Below are positions 50,814-58,597 of a stretch of DNA of 64,000 nt, piece by piece. This DNA comes from an uncultured Pseudomonadales bacterium (lineage in GTDB: Bacteria; Pseudomonadota; Gammaproteobacteria; Pseudomonadales; Azotimanducaceae), in the NCBI GenBank assembly GCA_951813515.1, contig OX638346.1, forward strand, positions 3,651,617 to 3,715,616. Reading direction: 5' to 3'. The translations under genes and the position numbers were made by a program. How positions within the stretch are numbered: the first letter of the stretch is position 1; every line of letters starts with the position of its first letter. The notes under the pieces were generated by a model that saw nothing but the letters and a program-made list of their open reading frames with translations, did not search any database and had not been told where the DNA came from.

Positions 50814-52133
50814 ATGGCACTGCACTATGTTCCCCGCAAGTCGCGGGAGGAACAGATTCGTGAGCTGGAACACGAATGGGAGACGAATGCGCGCTGGGCG
50901 GACGTGAAGCGCGGCTACCGTGCTGAAGACGTCGTCAAGCTCCGCGGCACCATCCCGCATCGAAGCATGCTCGCCGCCCACGGCGCCGACAAACTGTGGG
51001 AATCGCTGCAGACAGAAGACTATGTGAACGCGCTCGGCGCTGTCACGGGCGGACAGGCCGTGCAGCAGGTCAAGGCCGGCATCAAGGCGATCTACCTCTC
51101 GGGCTGGCAGGTGGCGGCAGACAACAACACGTCGGAGACCATGTACCCCGACCAGTCCCTGTACGCGGTGAATTCCGTGCCGCAGGTCGTGAACCGGATC
51201 AACAACGCATTTCGTCGCGCCGACGAGATCCAGTGGGCGAATGGCATCGACGACGGAATCGATTTCTATGCGCCCATCGTCGCGGACGCCGAAGCCGGTT
51301 TCGGGGGTGTGTTGAACGCCTTCGAGCTAATGAAGGCGATGATCGCGGCCGGCGCCGCCGGCGTGCACTTCGAGGACCAGCTCGCTTCGGTCAAGAAGTG
51401 CGGCCACATGGGAGGCAAGGTCCTGGTGCCGACCAAGGAAGCTGTGCAGAAGCTGATCGCCGCCCGTCTCGCGGCGGATGTCTGTGATGTCCCCACCGTC
51501 CTGATGGCGCGCACCGATGCGAACGCCGCGGACATGGTGGTCAGCGATGTAGACGAATGCGAGGCGCCCTTCCTGACCGGCGAACGTACGCCGGAAGGCT
51601 TCTATCGCACGCGCCCGGGCATGGACCAGGCCGTCGCTCGCGGCCTCGCCTACGCGCCCTACTCGGATCTCATCTGGTGCGAAACCGCCGTGCCGGACCT
51701 CGACGAGGCAAAGCAGTTTGCCGAGACGATCCACAGGGAGTTTCCAAACCAGATGCTGGCTTACAACTGCTCGCCGTCGTTCAACTGGAAAGCGAACATC
51801 GACGACGCGACCATCGCCAAGTTCCAGGTTGAACTCGCCGCCATGGGATACCGATTCCAGTTCATTACCCTGGCCGGTATTCACAGCATGTGGTACAGCA
51901 TGTTCGAACTCTCCCGCGGCTATGCCGAACGGCAGATGTCCGCCTACGTCGAACTACAGCAGAAGGAGTTTGCGGCGGCAGAGGACGGCTACTCGTTCGT
52001 CAGCCACCAGCAGGAAGTGGGAACCGGCTACTTCGACGAGGTGGCCAACGTGATCCAGGGCGGCGAGTCCTCGGTCACGGCACTGACCGGGTCAACCGAG
52101 GAACAGCAGTTCCGGCATGCCCAATCCGGATAA
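50814..52133 (+). CDS. aceA: Isocitrate lyase
   Basis: A 439-residue glyoxylate-cycle enzyme splitting isocitrate to succinate and glyoxylate. SGWQVAADNN, PIVADAEAGFGG, the catalytic KKCGHMGGK (Cys about residue 196), and ARTDANAADM are invariant, and NCSPSFNW is near the C-terminus. An AGGAG SD precedes the ATG. Malate synthase is not in this window. With icd (28898) it defines the branch point at isocitrate, allowing growth on acetate or fatty acids, which fits the acyl-CoA ligase at 4757. Confidence 0.96.
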   Translation: MALHYVPRKSREEQIRELEHEWETNARWADVKRGYRAEDVVKLRGTIPHRSMLAAHGADKLWESLQTEDYVNALGAVTGGQAVQQVKAGIKAIYLSGWQVAADNNTSETMYPDQSLYAVNSVPQVVNRINNAFRRADEIQWANGIDDGIDFYAPIVADAEAGFGGVLNAFELMKAMIAAGAAGVHFEDQLASVKKCGHMGGKVLVPTKEAVQKLIAARLAADVCDVPTVLMARTDANAADMVVSDVDECEAPFLTGERTPEGFYRTRPGMDQAVARGLAYAPYSDLIWCETAVPDLDEAKQFAETIHREFPNQMLAYNCSPSFNWKANIDDATIAKFQVELAAMGYRFQFITLAGIHSMWYSMFELSRGYAERQMSAYVELQQKEFAAAEDGYSFVSHQQEVGTGYFDEVANVIQGGESSVTALTGSTEEQQFRHAQSG

Positions 52134-52193
52134 CGGGAGAGCGGTTCGACCCTAACCCGCATGTGTCACCAAGGGCCGCGATGATCGCGCAGG

Positions 52194-52278
52194 ATTTTGC
52201 CTGCGTGGGCGTGCTCGCGAGCGGAAGCATAGCTGTCGCTTATGGTGCAGCGAGCATGTGCGCCCACGCGGGCAAAAT
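52194..52278. terminator. Long hairpin between convergent aceA and thrH
   Basis: Bases 52194-52218 pair with 52250-52278: ATTTTGCC(T)GCGTGGGCG with CGCCCACGCGGGCAAAAT (one mismatch) and TGCTCGC with GCGAGCA, leaving a 4-base bulge. The stem is about 25 bp. It ends in ATTTT/AAAAT, so transcripts from either side would carry a hairpin followed by U or A residues. A bidirectional terminator between the two convergent genes is likely; a mobile palindromic element is an alternative. Confidence 0.6.
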
Positions 52279-52396
52279 ACAAGCGAGGGCGCGGCAGCGC
52301 AGTCTGTTTCCGGCGCGAACGTCGAAAATGGAACGCACCTCATTGATATGCAATCACCCTTGTTGATTCGACAAGCGCCTTGGTGACATATGCGGG

Positions 52397-52996
52397 CTAA
52401 CGCAAGTAGGGCTCCAGGGACGCTGCAAGCTCGTCGTAACCGCGAACGGCATCGATGGCCGGATGGGCCGCGGTGACTTTCGCCGGCGCGTTGAAGAAAT
52501 AGCCGTGGTTCGCGGCCTGCAGCATTCCCACGTCGTTAAACGAATCGCCGGCAGCGCAGACGGTGTATCCGAGCGCCTGAAACCCCTCGACCGCCGCCTG
52601 CTTCGGGTTGTCCTGGCGGAGCCGGTAGCCGACGATGTAATCGTCTTCGACGGTGAGCTTGTGGCACAGCAAGAGCGGGTACCCAAGCTTGGCGACAAGC
52701 GGCATGGCGAACTCGTAGAAGGTGTCGGACAGTATCGCCAACTGGAACCGCTCTCGCGCCCAAGCGAGAAAATCCGTTGCGCCGGGCAGCGGTTCAAGTG
52801 ATCGGATCACGTCGAGCATGGCGCTGAAAGGCACATCGTGGCGAGTCAGGGCACGCAACCGCAACTGCATGAGGTCGTCGTAGACGGGGACATCGCGAGT
52901 GGTCCTCTGCAGTTCGTCGATGTCGCGGTCCCTCGCAATCGCTTGCCACATCTCGGGCACAAGGACGCCTTCGAGGTCAAGGCACAGGATGTTCAA
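52397..52996 (-). CDS. thrH: Phosphoserine phosphatase/homoserine phosphotransferase ThrH
   Basis: A 199-residue HAD enzyme. ThrH-type features are CLDLEGVLVPEMW (nucleophile Asp7), TTRDVPVYDDLM, LAILSDTFYEFAMPL, LLLCHKL and AAGDSFNDVGML. In Pseudomonas ThrH dephosphorylates phosphoserine and can transfer the phosphate to homoserine. The start ATG 52996 is directly before the motif. It is convergent with aceA across a strong hairpin. Confidence 0.93.
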   Translation of the reverse strand: MNILCLDLEGVLVPEMWQAIARDRDIDELQRTTRDVPVYDDLMQLRLRALTRHDVPFSAMLDVIRSLEPLPGATDFLAWARERFQLAILSDTFYEFAMPLVAKLGYPLLLCHKLTVEDDYIVGYRLRQDNPKQAAVEGFQALGYTVCAAGDSFNDVGMLQAANHGYFFNAPAKVTAAHPAIDAVRGYDELAASLEPYLR

Positions 52997-53240
52997 TGGA
53001 GCCCCCAGGCAACGCGGAGCGCGTATGTTAGAACGAGGCTGCGGGTTTTACATCGTGGCGGCGAATCCGATCCCGATGGTTCCCCGAGCCGCTGACGTCG
53101 TCCCTTCCCGAATAATCCGGGATCGCAGTCGATTCCCCGCCTCCCAAGTGTAGTGAGCCTTATGTATATGACGAGACGGTATTACTTTTGCAAGGGGTAG
53201 ACTGCTAGTCTTTATTCCGTTTCGTTGTAATGATCCCTTG

Positions 53241-53990
53241 ATGCCCAACACGAGCACAGTTTCGCGCGTCTTGCCGGGAGCGTCCCAGGATGCCCCGGTG
53301 AAGGTGCTCGAGGACGCCTTTGCGCGTTTTGACCGGATCGCCATATCGTTCAGCGGCGCGGAAGACGTCGTCCTGATCGACATGGCGAGTTCGATCCTCG
53401 GGAAGGACGTTCCTGTCTTCACGCTGGATACCGGGCGTCTGCATCCGGAAACCTATCGTTTCATCGAAACGGTTCGCGAACGCTACGGTATCGCCGTGGA
53501 AGTTCGCTTCCCGGATGCGACCGCCGTTGGCGAACTCGTACGGCACAAGGGCCTGTTCAGCTTTTACCGCGACGGACACCAGGAGTGCTGCGCCGTACGC
53601 AAGATCCAGCCCCTGCGCGAGAAACTTGCCGGTCTCCACGCGTGGGTCACCGGCCAGCGTCGCGACCAGGGCGTCACCCGCACCGCCCTTCCGACCGAGC
53701 AGGTCGATACGGCCTTCTCCACGCCCGAACGGACCCTGGTCAAGTTCAATCCGCTGGCCGAGTGGACCAGGGCGGATGTCTGGTCATACATTCACGAGCA
53801 CGATGTGCCCTACAACCCTCTCCACGACCAGGGGATGCCAAGCATCGGTTGCCAGCCCTGCACCCGCGCCATCGGGCCGAATGACAGCGAACGCGACGGG
53901 CGCTGGTGGTGGGAAAACGCAGACCACAAGGAATGTGGCCTGCACTCCCAGAACGTCATACCCGTGAAGCCGGTCACTGCTGACCTTTAG
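53241..53990 (+). CDS. cysH: Assimilatory adenylyl-sulfate (APS) reductase
   Basis: A 249-residue reductase producing sulfite. The nucleotide loop is ISFSGAEDVVLIDMAS. ECCAVRK and SIGCQPCTRAI hold the four cysteines of a [4Fe-4S] cluster, which identifies the APS-using (not PAPS-using) branch; the catalytic ECGLH is at the C-terminus. ATG 53241 follows an in-frame TTG at 53238. The gene is convergent with cysB, and the two overlap by four bases at their 3' ends. Confidence 0.93.
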   Translation: MPNTSTVSRVLPGASQDAPVKVLEDAFARFDRIAISFSGAEDVVLIDMASSILGKDVPVFTLDTGRLHPETYRFIETVRERYGIAVEVRFPDATAVGELVRHKGLFSFYRDGHQECCAVRKIQPLREKLAGLHAWVTGQRRDQGVTRTALPTEQVDTAFSTPERTLVKFNPLAEWTRADVWSYIHEHDVPYNPLHDQGMPSIGCQPCTRAIGPNDSERDGRWWWENADHKECGLHSQNVIPVKPVTADL

Positions 53991-54961
53991 CGGATCGGCA
54001 GTTCGATGTCCGCGAAAAGCGCCTCCCGGCGCGCCCGGTTGGTCGTCGCGAGCGCGTCCGTCACCAGTTCGTCCGTCAGGTGGCTGGCGAATAGGCTGAC
54101 GAAGTCCAGCATGAATCGCCGCATGAACGTTCCCTTGCGGCAACCGATGTAGGTCACGCTCGGACGGAACAGGTGACTTGCATCGATCGCCGTGAGATCG
54201 CTGTCCCACTCGGCGTCGTACGCCATGGTCGCGATGATGCCGATGCCGAGCCCCATGCGAACGTATGTCTTGATCACATCCGTGTCGGTCGCCGTAAAGA
54301 CGATGTTTGGCTTGAGTCCCGCCGCGAGGAACGCCTCGTCGAGACGCGAGCGGCCCGTGAACCCGAAGACATAGGTCACCAGGGGCTGCTCCGCCACATC
54401 CTGCAGCGAAATGGATGCCTTGGACGACAACGGATGACCATTCGGGACCACGACGGCACGCGTCCAGCGGTAACAGGGCATCATGATCAGGTTATTGAAA
54501 TGCTCCATGCCCTCCGTTGCGATGGCGAACTCGACCTCGCCGTTTTCCGCGAGCCTTGCGATCTGCTCCGGCGCGCCCTGGTTCATGTGCAAAGCCACTT
54601 CGGGGTATTCGGCCCGAAATTCCGCTATCACCGGCGGTAGCGCGTATCGCGCTTGCGTGTGTGTCGTCGCGATGGAGAGGCTTCCCCGGCGCTCGTTGCT
54701 GTATTCCTCGGCGACGCGCCTGATGTTCTCTACCTCGTAGAGGATGTCACGCGACATTTCGACGATGACTTCCCCCGCCGCCGTCACATGCGTCAGGCGC
54801 TTGCCGCTGCGGGCAAATATCTGAATGCCGAGTTCGTCCTCAAGCATCCGGACCTGCTTGCTGATGCCCGGTTGCGACGTGTAGAGGCTTTCCGCTGTCG
54901 CGGACACGTTCAGGTCATGATTGGCGATTTCCCAAACGTATCGCAGTTGTTGAAGTTTCAC
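53987..54961 (-). CDS. cysB: LysR-type cysteine regulon regulator CysB
   Basis: A 324-residue LysR regulator starting at GTG 54961 (KLQQLRYVWEIANHDLNVS), the usual CysB N-terminus; the longer frame upstream has no similarity. The winged HTH covers residues 1-60 (SQPGISKQVRMLEDELGIQIF), and IATTHTQARYALP marks the inducer-binding domain. CysB activates sulfate-assimilation genes in response to N-acetylserine, and the adjoining cysH is a probable target. Confidence 0.94.
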   Translation of the reverse strand: MKLQQLRYVWEIANHDLNVSATAESLYTSQPGISKQVRMLEDELGIQIFARSGKRLTHVTAAGEVIVEMSRDILYEVENIRRVAEEYSNERRGSLSIATTHTQARYALPPVIAEFRAEYPEVALHMNQGAPEQIARLAENGEVEFAIATEGMEHFNNLIMMPCYRWTRAVVVPNGHPLSSKASISLQDVAEQPLVTYVFGFTGRSRLDEAFLAAGLKPNIVFTATDTDVIKTYVRMGLGIGIIATMAYDAEWDSDLTAIDASHLFRPSVTYIGCRKGTFMRRFMLDFVSLFASHLTDELVTDALATTNRARREALFADIELPIR

Positions 54962-55159
54962 TGCGTGTCTTCCATGGCGCAGACGTCTCCGGAGAGTGTC
55001 AGCGACCCGCGGCGACCGTTCCGTGGACGGCAAGCGGGGCCGGGCCACAGGCGGAACCGAAGGCGCTGCCTATGGAACACTTATAACGCGAGAGACTTAT
55101 GGTTGCAACAAAATGCCATTCAAGGCATATGCGTCGATTCCTCACTGTTCGGAGGAGGT

Positions 55160-56056
55160 CTATTCCCCGGGTTTCATTACGCCGTGCGGTACGTGTCCCG
55201 CTGTCATGTGACCCCTCGCATGCTCAACCACGACCGCCTGATCGTCGAAGAATACGTCTGCGGCGAATGCCTTCAGGAACTCGGTCTTGTTTCGCCCCCC
55301 CAGGAACAGGCATTCGTCCAGGCGGATGTCCCAGGCGCGCAGGGTCTTGATGACCCGCTCGTGCGCCGGAGCGCCACGCGCCGTCACAAGCGCCGTTCGT
55401 ATCGGGCAGTTGTCGAGGGGAAATTCGTGCTGCAACGCCTGGAGTCCGGCGAGAAACGACTTGAACGGCCCTCCCTCCAGGGGTTCGTCGGCTGCTGCGG
55501 CCTCGCTGGCGGAGAAAGCATCAAGCCCAGAGGTCTGGAAGACGCGCTCCGCCTGGTCCGAAAAGACGACGCCATCGCCGTCGAACGCGATCCTGAGTTC
55601 CGTTGGCTCACGGTCCGACCAGGCCGTTCCGAAGATCGTCGCCGCCGCGACGCCGCTCGCCAGGGCCTGGGCAACGTCCTCCGCCACGGTCGACAGGAAC
55701 AGGTCGCAGTCGAATGCGCGCACATAGCGGTAGGGATCCGCGCCACCCCCGAACGCCGCCCTTTGGATATCGAGCCCATGCGCGCGAATCGAGTTGAAGA
55801 TGCGCAAGCCCGTATCCGCCGAGTTGCGCGACAGAAGGATTACATCGACTTTATTTTTGCCGAGTATTTGATTGATATTTATAAGTTTTTTGACGAGGGG
55901 GAAGGCGTCCCCAGGCTCGAGCACCTCGTCTTCGTGCTCGATCTGGTACTTGCGATAGGCTTCGAGCCCGCGCTCCTCGAAAACGCGATTGCTGGCGTCC
56001 AGATCAAACAGCGCCCTCGACGAGATCGCTACCGTGAGTGAGTATTCCCTTCGCAT
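55160..56056 (-). CDS. 5'-nucleotidase (cytosolic NT5C1-like)
   Basis: A 298-residue protein of the cytosolic 5'-nucleotidase family (NT5C1-like). VAISSRALFDLDASN near the N-terminus, DVILLSRNSADTGLRIFNS, RIAFDGDGVVFSD with catalytic aspartates, and the late DIRLDECLFLGGRNKTEFL and DVFFDDQ are the family's marks. It dephosphorylates nucleoside monophosphates. An AT-rich patch at 55840-55890 encodes LININQILGKNK; nothing else is unusual. Confidence 0.87.
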   Translation of the reverse strand: MRREYSLTVAISSRALFDLDASNRVFEERGLEAYRKYQIEHEDEVLEPGDAFPLVKKLININQILGKNKVDVILLSRNSADTGLRIFNSIRAHGLDIQRAAFGGGADPYRYVRAFDCDLFLSTVAEDVAQALASGVAAATIFGTAWSDREPTELRIAFDGDGVVFSDQAERVFQTSGLDAFSASEAAAADEPLEGGPFKSFLAGLQALQHEFPLDNCPIRTALVTARGAPAHERVIKTLRAWDIRLDECLFLGGRNKTEFLKAFAADVFFDDQAVVVEHARGHMTAGHVPHGVMKPGE

Positions 56057-56212
56057 AGTCTCCAGCGGCCTGCCGAGATCGGCAGGATACGCGTCAGTTC
56101 GCTTCGGACGATCCCTGGCACGCGATGGGTGCCTGCCAACGAGGTTCGCCCCAGGGTCGAGCCCGCGTACTAAGGGTGCGCGCGCTTTCGCGTTGAAGCG
56201 TGGCTCAAGGCG

Positions 56213-56422
56213 TCATGCGTCGAGATCGGGGATGAGGCCGCTCTGAAGACGACTGATCATGTCCTTCAGACGAAGTTTCCTCTTTTTCAGCCGCTGAATC
56301 CGCATGAGATCGTGATGACCAGTCTCGATCAGGTAGCGGATGACTTCGTCCAAGTCCCGATGCTCGACCTTGAGCTCCTCAAGCCACTTCACTGTATCGG
56401 CTTCTTCCAAATTTGTTTCCAT
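56213..56422 (-). CDS. YdcH/DUF465-like small protein
   Basis: A 69-residue basic coiled-coil protein from ATG 56422 (frame open to 56500 without support). HRDLDEVIRYLIETGHHDLMRIQRLKKRKLRLKDMI has the DUF465 pattern of small SlyX/YdcH-like proteins. Function is unknown in all members. It diverges from the VWA gene, which starts 62 bases away on the other strand. Confidence 0.8.
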   Translation of the reverse strand: METNLEEADTVKWLEELKVEHRDLDEVIRYLIETGHHDLMRIQRLKKRKLRLKDMISRLQSGLIPDLDA

Positions 56423-56484
56423 GAACAACCTGTCATTGGCATGATAGGGATGTTGATGCCCGCTGTCCCCCTTGAAGTCGAAAG

Positions 56485-57168
56485 ATGAACAAACTTCCAT
56501 CTTCTAAACGCGCGGTCAACCAGTTCCTGGCCAAGGTATCGGCCACGAAGCCTCCGGCAGAGGCTGTCTCGCAACGTCTCATATTCGCCATGGACGCAAC
56601 GGCGAGCCGGTCGCCCACGTGGGATCTCGCCTGCTCGCTGCATGCGGAACTCTTCGGCGCCGTGCGCGATGCCGGCAACATCCTCGTTCAGCTCGTCTAC
56701 TTCCGGGGATTTGACGAGTTCCGGGCATCTTCCTGGAGTTCCACACCGGACGCGCTGCTGAACACCATGCTGGGCGTACGCTGCCTGGGTGGCAGGACGC
56801 AGATCCTCCGGGTCGTCGAGCACGCGCGCCGGGAATGCGCGTCGCACCCGATCAGGGCACTGGTGCTCGTTGGCGACTGCTTCGAAGAGAACCCGAAAGA
56901 AGTCGTATCCGCCGCAGGACAGCTCGCCGTGTACGGAGTGCCGATTTTCGTGTTCCAGGAGGGACACGATCCCCACGCCGCGCAAGCGTTCGCAGAAGTT
57001 GCCCGGATTACTGGAGGAGCGCACGTGCCATTTCGGCAGGGAAGCGCGCAAGAGTTGCGCGAACTGTTGCGGGCCGTAGCCGCTTACGCCGCTCGCGGTC
57101 GCTCCGGGCTGAAAGCCGCATTGACCAATCCGATGGCGCACAGACTCCTGACGCAAATCGACCGATGA
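56485..57168 (+). CDS. VWA-domain protein
   Basis: A 227-residue soluble protein with a von Willebrand A-type fold. The MIDAS motif is in LIFAMDATASRSPTW (about residues 33-46), followed by QLVYFRGFDEF and ALVLVGDCFEENPKEV. There is no signal peptide. The C-terminus overlaps the DnaJ-like gene by an ATGA. It probably acts as a metal-dependent adaptor or binding protein in the complex with the two next genes. Confidence 0.82.
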   Translation: MNKLPSSKRAVNQFLAKVSATKPPAEAVSQRLIFAMDATASRSPTWDLACSLHAELFGAVRDAGNILVQLVYFRGFDEFRASSWSSTPDALLNTMLGVRCLGGRTQILRVVEHARRECASHPIRALVLVGDCFEENPKEVVSAAGQLAVYGVPIFVFQEGHDPHAAQAFAEVARITGGAHVPFRQGSAQELRELLRAVAAYAARGRSGLKAALTNPMAHRLLTQIDR

Positions 57169-57917
57169 TCGTCGCGATGGCCGGCATCATGGCGGCTGTT
57201 GGATTCTTCCTGCTCGTACGCCTCCTGTGGCTCAAGGCCCAACCCAAGGGTCACGTCGCGCTACTGACGGCGGCAAGCATCGCGCTCGTGGTGGGCCTCG
57301 CCCTGCTGGCGGCGACCGGCCGCCTGCATTGGCTGGTTGCCCTGGGCGCGGCGGTCTTCCCCTTCCTCCGCCGTTTCCTGGCGATCATGCCCTTCTGGCA
57401 GATGTTGCGGCGATTCGCGCCGATGGCGGGCCAAGCGTTCTCGAGTGCGCAGGGGCCCGCCGGGGGAAGCGCACCGGAACATTCCGAGGTGCGCACGGGC
57501 GACCTGAAGATGACCCTGCATCACGCCTCCGGGGAAATGGACGGCGAGGTGCTCGTCGGCCAGTTTCAAGGACGCAGGCTGTCCGAAATGGATCTCGACG
57601 ACTTGAACGCGTTACGCTCGAGTCTCGCCGACGGCCAGTCAGCGCCGCTTCTGGACACTTACATGGAACGGCGGTTCGGACGCCGACAAGACGGGACAGA
57701 CGGGAAAAGAGACGAGCGAACTGGAGCTTCCGAGCCCGAAGGCGCGATGACCGAGTCCCGGGCGCTGGAAATCCTCGGACTGGAACCCGGCGCCTCGGAG
57801 CAGGATATCGTGGATGCCCATCGCCGGCTCATGCAACGATTACATCCCGACAGGGGAGGATCGACCTACCTGGCGGCCACTTTGAACGAGGCCAAGCGCG
57901 TACTGTTGAATCGGTAG
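57165..57917 (+). CDS. Membrane-anchored J-domain protein (DjlA-like)
   Basis: A 250-residue protein with three N-terminal membrane helices (about 1-20, 30-50, 55-75) and a C-terminal J-like domain (about 190-250) containing the HPD motif (QRLHPDRGGS). The region between has GDLKMTLHHASGEMDGEVLVG. It should recruit DnaK to the membrane. It overlaps the VWA gene (57165-57168) and is convergent with the TerB-like gene. It resembles DjlA-type organisation but is shorter. Confidence 0.85.
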   Translation: MIVAMAGIMAAVGFFLLVRLLWLKAQPKGHVALLTAASIALVVGLALLAATGRLHWLVALGAAVFPFLRRFLAIMPFWQMLRRFAPMAGQAFSSAQGPAGGSAPEHSEVRTGDLKMTLHHASGEMDGEVLVGQFQGRRLSEMDLDDLNALRSSLADGQSAPLLDTYMERRFGRRQDGTDGKRDERTGASEPEGAMTESRALEILGLEPGASEQDIVDAHRRLMQRLHPDRGGSTYLAATLNEAKRVLLNR

Positions 57918-57934
57918 CGGCGCGGATTCTGTAG

Positions 57935-58330
57935 TCAGGGCGCCATCAGGCCCGCAGCTTCCTTCTCCAGCGCCACAAGACGTTTGACCCAGTTGTGCAG
58001 CAGCAGGAAGTCGGCGCTGTCGAAACCGAAGGCCTCGCTCAAGTCCTTCAGCAGGCACTCTTCCTCTATTTCGAACGCGCCATCGACGTAGCTCAGGCGC
58101 AACAGGTTCAACATCGCGATCGTTTGCGCGCGTCGCGTCGGGAAGATGTCGCCGACCCCATCCAGCTCCAGGTAATCGGCCTCGGTGGCCGGATGCAACG
58201 CCATCTCGCGTTTGAACTCATCGAGCATGGACTCTTCGTTGGGATCGAGAAGCCCGTCGGAAACCACCACATTGTGGGCCAGGCCAAGTAACGCCCGGCG
58301 CTGGTCATCCGTAAGCGACGATAGCCACAT
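57935..58330 (-). CDS. TerB-family protein
   Basis: A 131-residue helical protein of the TerB/DUF533 type (LTDDQRRALLGLAHNVVVSDGLLDPNEESML; YVDGAFEIEEECLLKDLSEAFG). Members bind metal or membrane partners and occur with J-domain proteins such as DjlA and in tellurium-resistance clusters. It lies 18 bases from the membrane J-domain gene in convergent orientation. Confidence 0.8.
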   Translation of the reverse strand: MWLSSLTDDQRRALLGLAHNVVVSDGLLDPNEESMLDEFKREMALHPATEADYLELDGVGDIFPTRRAQTIAMLNLLRLSYVDGAFEIEEECLLKDLSEAFGFDSADFLLLHNWVKRLVALEKEAAGLMAP

Positions 58331-58362
58331 TGTCGAAATACTCTGTCAATCGCGCCACGAGA

Positions 58363-58497
58363 TCAGAGGCCCCCGAGAGCGTCCATCGTGCTGGCTACAA
58401 AACTCGATACCATGATGACCACGACGAGCCATCCCCAAAGGAGAAACAGCTTCATCGCCCACGACTGGCGGCGAAAATCATCAAGCAGGTGGCGCAT
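58363..58497 (-). CDS. 44-residue single-helix membrane protein
   Basis: ATG 58497 to TGA 58363. A polar N-terminus (MRHLLDDFRRQSWAMK) is followed by one hydrophobic helix (LFLLWGWLVVVIMVSSF) and a short tail. It precedes the TerB-like gene on the same strand with 32 bases between, so they may be cotranscribed. No family recognised; the amphipathic organisation supports a real small protein. Confidence 0.5.
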   Translation of the reverse strand: MRHLLDDFRRQSWAMKLFLLWGWLVVVIMVSSFVASTMDALGGL

Positions 58498-58597
58498 CGA
58501 CGTCCCACTCCGGAAAAGTCGCGAGAATATCACAGGTGCGTCAAATCAAAGGGCGCTCGGGGCGGCACCCGGACCCGCGCCAGCATAGAATAGGTCC

